The notes beneath the pieces are model-generated. The model had not been told where the DNA came from and did not search any database. It saw only the letters and a list, made by a program, of their open reading frames with translations. Positions 4,481-7,657 of a stretch of 7,657 nucleotides of DNA are shown piece by piece. Numbering within the stretch: position 1 is the stretch's first letter; the number at the start of each line of letters is the position of its first letter. The stretch spans positions 1 through 7,657 of the forward strand of contig CAZYGI010000124.1 of assembly GCA_964647255.1 (NCBI GenBank), read 5' to 3'. Position numbers and translations under genes: made by a program. This stretch comes from CAWJEL01 sp964647255 (GTDB lineage Bacteria; Chloroflexota; Anaerolineae; CG2-30-64-16).

Positions 4481-7193
4481 GTTGTTGGATATGGTGACTC
4501 TCTACGATACTCTGACCGTGGCCCAACGGACGACGGTGGATGAACACGTGCGCTCGTGCGCCGAGTGCGCGGCGCGGCTGGCGTCCTATCGCCGGATGGA
4601 TCAAGCGCTGCGGCGCCTGGAGGATCCGTGGCCGAGCCGCCGCGTAGCAGAGGGGGTTGCGGCGATCCTGGCGGACGAGCCGCTCCCGGCGCGGACTGCG
4701 GCGCGCACGACTATAAGCGAACGCACACCGCGCTTCAATTTGCCCGGGGTACTTGTGCCCGCGGGGGTGATCCTGATCTTGCTGGCGAGCGTGTGGTTGG
4801 GGCTGGGCGCGCCCGGCTGGCAGCAGCTTCTGCCGTCCATGCTTGGGCGACCGCAGGCGGCTGTGGAGCTGAATGATCGAATCACCCTCCTTCTGCTGGG
4901 AACGGACATCAACCTCAAGACCGATACAGTCATGGTACTGACACTCGATCCTCGGACCCAGTCGGCCGGCATCCTTTCGCTCCCGCGCGATCTGAAGGTC
5001 CGCCCGCCTGCCTTCGACATCGATATGAAGCTCAATATGGTCTACGCGGCCGGGGAAGCCGGATCCTATCCGGGCGGCGGCAGTGCGCTGGTGCGGAACA
5101 CAGCCGCCGCGCTAATCGGCCACCCTATCGACTATACCCTGAATGTTGATTTCACGGGCTTCAAGGCGCTGATTGACGCTATCGGTGGGGTTGACATTGA
5201 TGTGCCGACGGAAATCTACGACGCCGCATATCCCGACGACCGGAACGGCTACCTGCCTCCCGTGCATTTCAAGGCAGGGCGACAGCACATGGATGGTGAA
5301 GCGGTGTTGAAGTACGCTCGCACCCGTCATGCCGACAACGACTTCATGCGCGCTGCTCGCCAGCAGCAAATCGTCATGGCTATCCAGGATAAAATGAGCA
5401 AGCCGGGGCAGATGGCTGCGCTGCTGACGCGCCTGCCCCACTTGTTGACGACCCTGGCCGGCTCGGTGCAGACCGATCTGCCCATTGACAACATGACAGC
5501 TATCGCTCGCCAAGTTGAGCGGATCGACGGGGACAAGGTAACCAGGTTTGTGATTGATACGCAGATGGGTACGGTCATCCCCAACGATCCAAACTTGGGT
5601 TATGTGCTCGTTCCCGATGTAGACAAAGTACGCGCTATCGCTGCAACGATATTCACCGATGCTGTTCGAGCCGCTGCGACGCAAGAAAAGACGCCTTCGC
5701 TCGCAGCCGACACAAAACGGCCGGTTCAAACCCGAATTGTCAGCATCGTAACGGCTACACCGCCACCAAAGAAGTCGTTATCAACTCAGACGGCCGCAGC
5801 CGATGATGCCTTCGCGTACGGCGTCGCAGCCCAGGTCTATGGTGGCGTGGATGTGCCATCAGTCGCCATCCTGGCGAAGGGCATCGGCTTCGAATGGGTG
5901 AAGATCGAGGTGCCCTGGAAACAATTCGAACTAAGGAAAGGCCAACGCGGCTGGCAGGAGCTGGATCGCATCGTCTCGGGGCTGACGCAGGACCAGGCCA
6001 ACCTACGGATCCTCGCCACCATCGGGAAGGCCCCGGACTGGGCGCGGCCAACCAACACAGATCGCGCCGTGGACGGCCCGCCGGCCGACCCGGCCGAGTA
6101 TGCGACTTTCGTCGCCGCGTTCGCGGCGCGCTATCGGGGCAAGGTGCAGGCCATCGAGGTGTGGGATGAGCAGAACCTGGGGTACAAGTGGGGCAACGAG
6201 CGTATTGATCCCGACCGCTACACCGACCTGCTCTGTACGGCATATCAAGCGATCAAGGCCGCTGACCCCGACATGGTCGTGGTTTCCGGCGGGTTGGTGC
6301 CAACCGGCGGCAACATCCAGGGCTACGACGACTTGCAGTATCTGTCGGTGATGTACAAGGCAGGCGCCGCCAAATGTCTCGACGCGCTGGGCGCGCACCC
6401 GACGGGCTACAACAATCCGCCCGATGCGCAGCGGAACTATCTAAATCCCAAAGAATCTAGCTTCAAGAATGCCCGCGGCTTCTTCTTCCGCGAGACACTG
6501 GAAGCGTATCGCCAGGCGATGGTGGCTGACGGCAGCTCCGACAAACGCATCTGGGTCACGGAGTTCGGCTGGGCGTCGGCCTTGAAGCCCGCGACCGGCT
6601 ACGCCTACGCATCCGACAACACACGGGCCGAGCAGGCAGATTACATCGTGCGCGCCTATCAGATGGGCAAAGAGTGGGGGTGGGTCGGGCCGATGTTCCT
6701 GTGGAACCTGAATTACGGGGCCAAGGATCCGAATCGCGGGGAGGCGTATTTCGACATTACACGACGGGAGGCTCAGCCGGCGTACGATGCGCTGAAGCAG
6801 TTGATCGGCAGCTTGCCTTCACCGACGAAAGCCACTGGACACTTCGTCTGGCCTGCGACAGGGAACGTTACCCGGGGATTCGCGACTTCCCATCCGGGTA
6901 TTGACATCGCGCGCGCGGTTGGCGTGCCGGTCAAGGCTGCGGACGCGGGCAAGGTGGTGGCGGCCGGTTGGCAGGACGCCGACGAGGGCAACGTGATCGT
7001 GATTGATCATGGCAACGGCTGGCAAACCCGCTACGCCTGCCTGAACAAAGTCGGTGTGAAGATTGGGCAGCAGGTGACGCAGGGCGCCTTGATCGGCGAA
7101 ATGGGATCCACGGGCCACGGCGCCGACCCGCTCCTACACTTCGAGATCATCAAGGATGGCGTCAAGCTCAACCCCACAAGCTATCTGAAGTAA
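4464..7193 (+). CDS. Membrane anti-sigma / LCP / GH-A glycosidase / M23 fusion protein
   Basis: This 909-residue protein has five parts. (1) A cytoplasmic anti-sigma zinc finger, about 1-50: His28-x3-Cys32-x2-Cys35, with His4 as the likely fourth ligand. (2) One membrane helix, about 94-116, preceded by Arg residues, which predicts the N-terminus inside and the rest outside. (3) An LCP domain, about 138-395, with TDT (Asp154), LPRDLKV (Arg175), KLN (189-191), YARTRH (284-289) and RAARQQ; this family attaches glycopolymers to peptidoglycan from lipid-linked donors. (4) After a Pro/Thr/Ala linker (400-448), a clan GH-A glycosidase-like domain, about 449-785, with likely acid/base Glu569 in VWDEQNL and nucleophile Glu700 in WVTEFGW. 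(5) An M23/LytM domain, about 790-909, keeping zinc ligands His810, Asp814 and His892, but with Cys859 and Leu890 where catalytic histidines normally sit. The reading frame is continuous. It overlaps the sigma gene by 17 bp. The likely role is sensing or remodelling the cell wall while holding the sigma factor; the glycan substrate is unknown. Confidence 0.9.
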   Translation: MNSHAELLDMVTLYDTLTVAQRTTVDEHVRSCAECAARLASYRRMDQALRRLEDPWPSRRVAEGVAAILADEPLPARTAARTTISERTPRFNLPGVLVPAGVILILLASVWLGLGAPGWQQLLPSMLGRPQAAVELNDRITLLLLGTDINLKTDTVMVLTLDPRTQSAGILSLPRDLKVRPPAFDIDMKLNMVYAAGEAGSYPGGGSALVRNTAAALIGHPIDYTLNVDFTGFKALIDAIGGVDIDVPTEIYDAAYPDDRNGYLPPVHFKAGRQHMDGEAVLKYARTRHADNDFMRAARQQQIVMAIQDKMSKPGQMAALLTRLPHLLTTLAGSVQTDLPIDNMTAIARQVERIDGDKVTRFVIDTQMGTVIPNDPNLGYVLVPDVDKVRAIAATIFTDAVRAAATQEKTPSLAADTKRPVQTRIVSIVTATPPPKKSLSTQTAAADDAFAYGVAAQVYGGVDVPSVAILAKGIGFEWVKIEVPWKQFELRKGQRGWQELDRIVSGLTQDQANLRILATIGKAPDWARPTNTDRAVDGPPADPAEYATFVAAFAARYRGKVQAIEVWDEQNLGYKWGNERIDPDRYTDLLCTAYQAIKAADPDMVVVSGGLVPTGGNIQGYDDLQYLSVMYKAGAAKCLDALGAHPTGYNNPPDAQRNYLNPKESSFKNARGFFFRETLEAYRQAMVADGSSDKRIWVTEFGWASALKPATGYAYASDNTRAEQADYIVRAYQMGKEWGWVGPMFLWNLNYGAKDPNRGEAYFDITRREAQPAYDALKQLIGSLPSPTKATGHFVWPATGNVTRGFATSHPGIDIARAVGVPVKAADAGKVVAAGWQDADEGNVIVIDHGNGWQTRYACLNKVGVKIGQQVTQGALIGEMGSTGHGADPLLHFEIIKDGVKLNPTSYLK

Positions 7194-7199
7194 GGCTTC

Positions 7200-7214
7200 T
7201 CGCTTGTACCAAGC
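7200..7214 (+). other. Small inverted repeat just after the fusion gene
   Basis: gcttg-tac-caagc forms a 5-bp stem 8 nt past the stop codon. Its left side, tcgcttgta, resembles the right arm of the larger hairpin that follows (tcgcttgtt at 7248-7256), so it could also pair with acaagcga at 7222-7229. Its function is unknown. Confidence 0.3.
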
Positions 7215-7220
7215 CCACTA

Positions 7221-7256
7221 AACAAGCGACGCTCTGGTGACAGAGCGTCGCTTGTT
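7221..7256. terminator. Strong hairpin between convergent genes, likely bidirectional terminator
   Basis: Arms 7221-7235 and 7242-7256 are perfect 15-bp reverse complements. One more G-C pair (7236/7241) closes a GTGA loop, a GNRA-type tetraloop, giving a 16-bp stem. It begins 27 nt after the stop of the fusion gene and lies between two genes that point at each other. The plus-strand side lacks a clear T-run (cgcgtgtag follows); the minus-strand side ends in TTGTTTAG. It is therefore a probable terminator or 3'-end-protecting hairpin, but not a textbook intrinsic terminator. Confidence 0.65.
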
Positions 7257-7270
7257 CGCGTGTAGGGGGG

Positions 7271-7289
7271 AAACGCCTTCAGAAAGGCG
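7271..7289 (-). terminator. Small terminator-like hairpin behind the DUF4926 gene
   Basis: On the minus strand a 6-bp stem, CGCCTT-TCTG-AAGGCG, is followed by TTTCCCCCC, 5 nt past the stop codon at 7295-7297. The stem is GC-rich, but the T-run is only three bases, so it is a weak candidate. Confidence 0.4.
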
Positions 7290-7294
7290 ATAGG

Positions 7295-7540
7295 TCATGC
7301 TGCCAGCGGCAACTGGCGAGTGGTCAACACATCTACAGGCAGCAGTGAACGCACCTGCTGGCGCGCAAGGGTTAGCAGCGCACGAGTCGAACCATCCGGG
7401 TTAACGAACTCTACCTCATAGGCCCTGTCAGGGATCGAATAGATCTCAACGACCGTTCCCAGGTCGCCCGCCAATACCCTATACTCGGGGAAATTGGTCG
7501 TAGCGATCACGGTGTCAAGCATTCTCAGTTCAGTTTCCAT
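7295..7540 (-). CDS. DUF4926 domain-containing protein
   Basis: This 81-residue protein matches the pattern of the DUF4926 family as I remember it: a start like ELRMLDTVIAT, then PEYRVLAGDLGTVVEIY (about 19-34), a YEVEFVNPDG block (41-50) and a closing ALLTLARQQVRSL segment. The family is a small, mostly beta protein that looks like an SH3-type barrel; its biochemical function is not established. The start at 7538-7540 was chosen because GAGGAG (7548-7553) lies 7 nt upstream. An in-frame TTG at 7553-7555 overlaps that site and is unlikely. Residues after about 68 (VDVLTTRQLPLAA) look like a lineage-specific tail. It lies 23 nt downstream of another minus-strand gene and is probably co-transcribed with it. 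Family members are often found beside another small gene, which has led to toxin-antitoxin-like suggestions; nothing here proves that. Confidence 0.8.
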   Translation of the reverse strand: METELRMLDTVIATTNFPEYRVLAGDLGTVVEIYSIPDRAYEVEFVNPDGSTRALLTLARQQVRSLLPVDVLTTRQLPLAA

Positions 7541-7547
7541 CTTTCCG

Positions 7548-7553
7548 CTCCTC
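7548..7553 (-). promoter_or_regulatory. Ribosome binding site for the DUF4926 gene
   Basis: GAGGAG on the minus strand, 7 nt before the ATG at 7538-7540, is a near-ideal site and fixes the start. Confidence 0.7.
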
Positions 7554-7563
7554 AATGGCTCTC

Positions 7564-7656
7564 TTATCTACGGTCACGCGCTGCTGGTTCAATTGTCACG
7601 AGTTGTAGGCGGCCGCGTAAATTGGGCGCGATCCGCGTGAATTCGTCTTGAATAAG
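7564..7656 (-). CDS. C-terminal end of an unidentified upstream gene (partial)
   Basis: Thirty codons are open from the window edge to a TAA at 7564-7566, ending in NLRGRLQLVTIEPAARDRR. The other two minus-strand frames also stop here, but they read as low-quality Arg/Thr or Ser/Ala strings. The strand-like RLQLVTIEP resembles a real domain end. The stop is 23 nt before the DUF4926 start, typical of an operon. DUF4926 genes are often preceded by a small DUF6883-type gene, and this could be one, but thirty residues are too few to say. The start codon lies outside the window. Confidence 0.45.
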   Translation of the reverse strand, partial: LIQDEFTRIAPNLRGRLQLVTIEPAARDRR

Positions 7657-7657
7657 T

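Noticed and set aside
5661..5810. A junction of two separate genes (LCP and glycosidase) joined by error or frameshift
   Set aside because: The frame is continuous with no stop, ribosome site or start between them, and the Pro/Thr/Ala-rich stretch reads as a natural extracellular linker.
7295..7555. TTG start at 7553-7555 for the DUF4926 gene
   Set aside because: It overlaps the GAGGAG ribosome site that serves the ATG at 7538-7540.

Overview
The window is a GC-rich bacterial chromosome segment. It most resembles a Chloroflexota genome (an Anaerolineae-like lineage). That placement is an inference from gene style: a NuoC-NuoD fusion, an LCP protein fused to a clan GH-A glycosidase and an M23 domain, and a DUF4926 protein. 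No marker gene in the window proves it.

Left part (1-3602, all minus strand): a block of respiratory complex I genes. In transcription order these are a 74-residue unrecognised protein, nuoB, a fused nuoCD, and nuoI, which runs off the left edge. nuoB and nuoCD overlap by ATGA, so the genes are tightly coupled. No nuoA precedes nuoB, and no nuoE, F, G or H lies between nuoD and nuoI. A perfect 14-bp inverted repeat sits between nuoCD and nuoI, just ahead of the nuoI ribosome binding site. NuoI carries an unusual Ala/Pro-rich tail with a repeated charged segment.

Middle (3603-3943): a divergent control region. It holds two good sigma-70-like promoters back to back, one reading left into the nuo block and one reading right into a sigma factor gene.

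Right-centre (3944-7193, plus strand): a two-gene unit overlapping by 17 bp. The first gene is an ECF sigma factor. The second is a 909-residue, one-pass membrane protein that combines, in order, a cytoplasmic zinc-binding anti-sigma domain, a transmembrane helix, an LCP (LytR-CpsA-Psr) domain, a clan GH-A glycoside hydrolase-like domain and a C-terminal M23/LytM domain. The M23 domain keeps its zinc ligands but has lost both usual catalytic histidines. The arrangement suggests a cell-wall sensor or enzyme joined directly to a transcription switch. This is the most interesting item in the window.

Right end (7194-7657): a strong hairpin with a GTGA tetraloop between convergent genes, then a minus-strand DUF4926 protein with a small terminator-like hairpin behind it, and the C-terminal end of an upstream partner gene cut by the window edge. 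No tRNA, rRNA, CRISPR array, insertion sequence or origin was seen.
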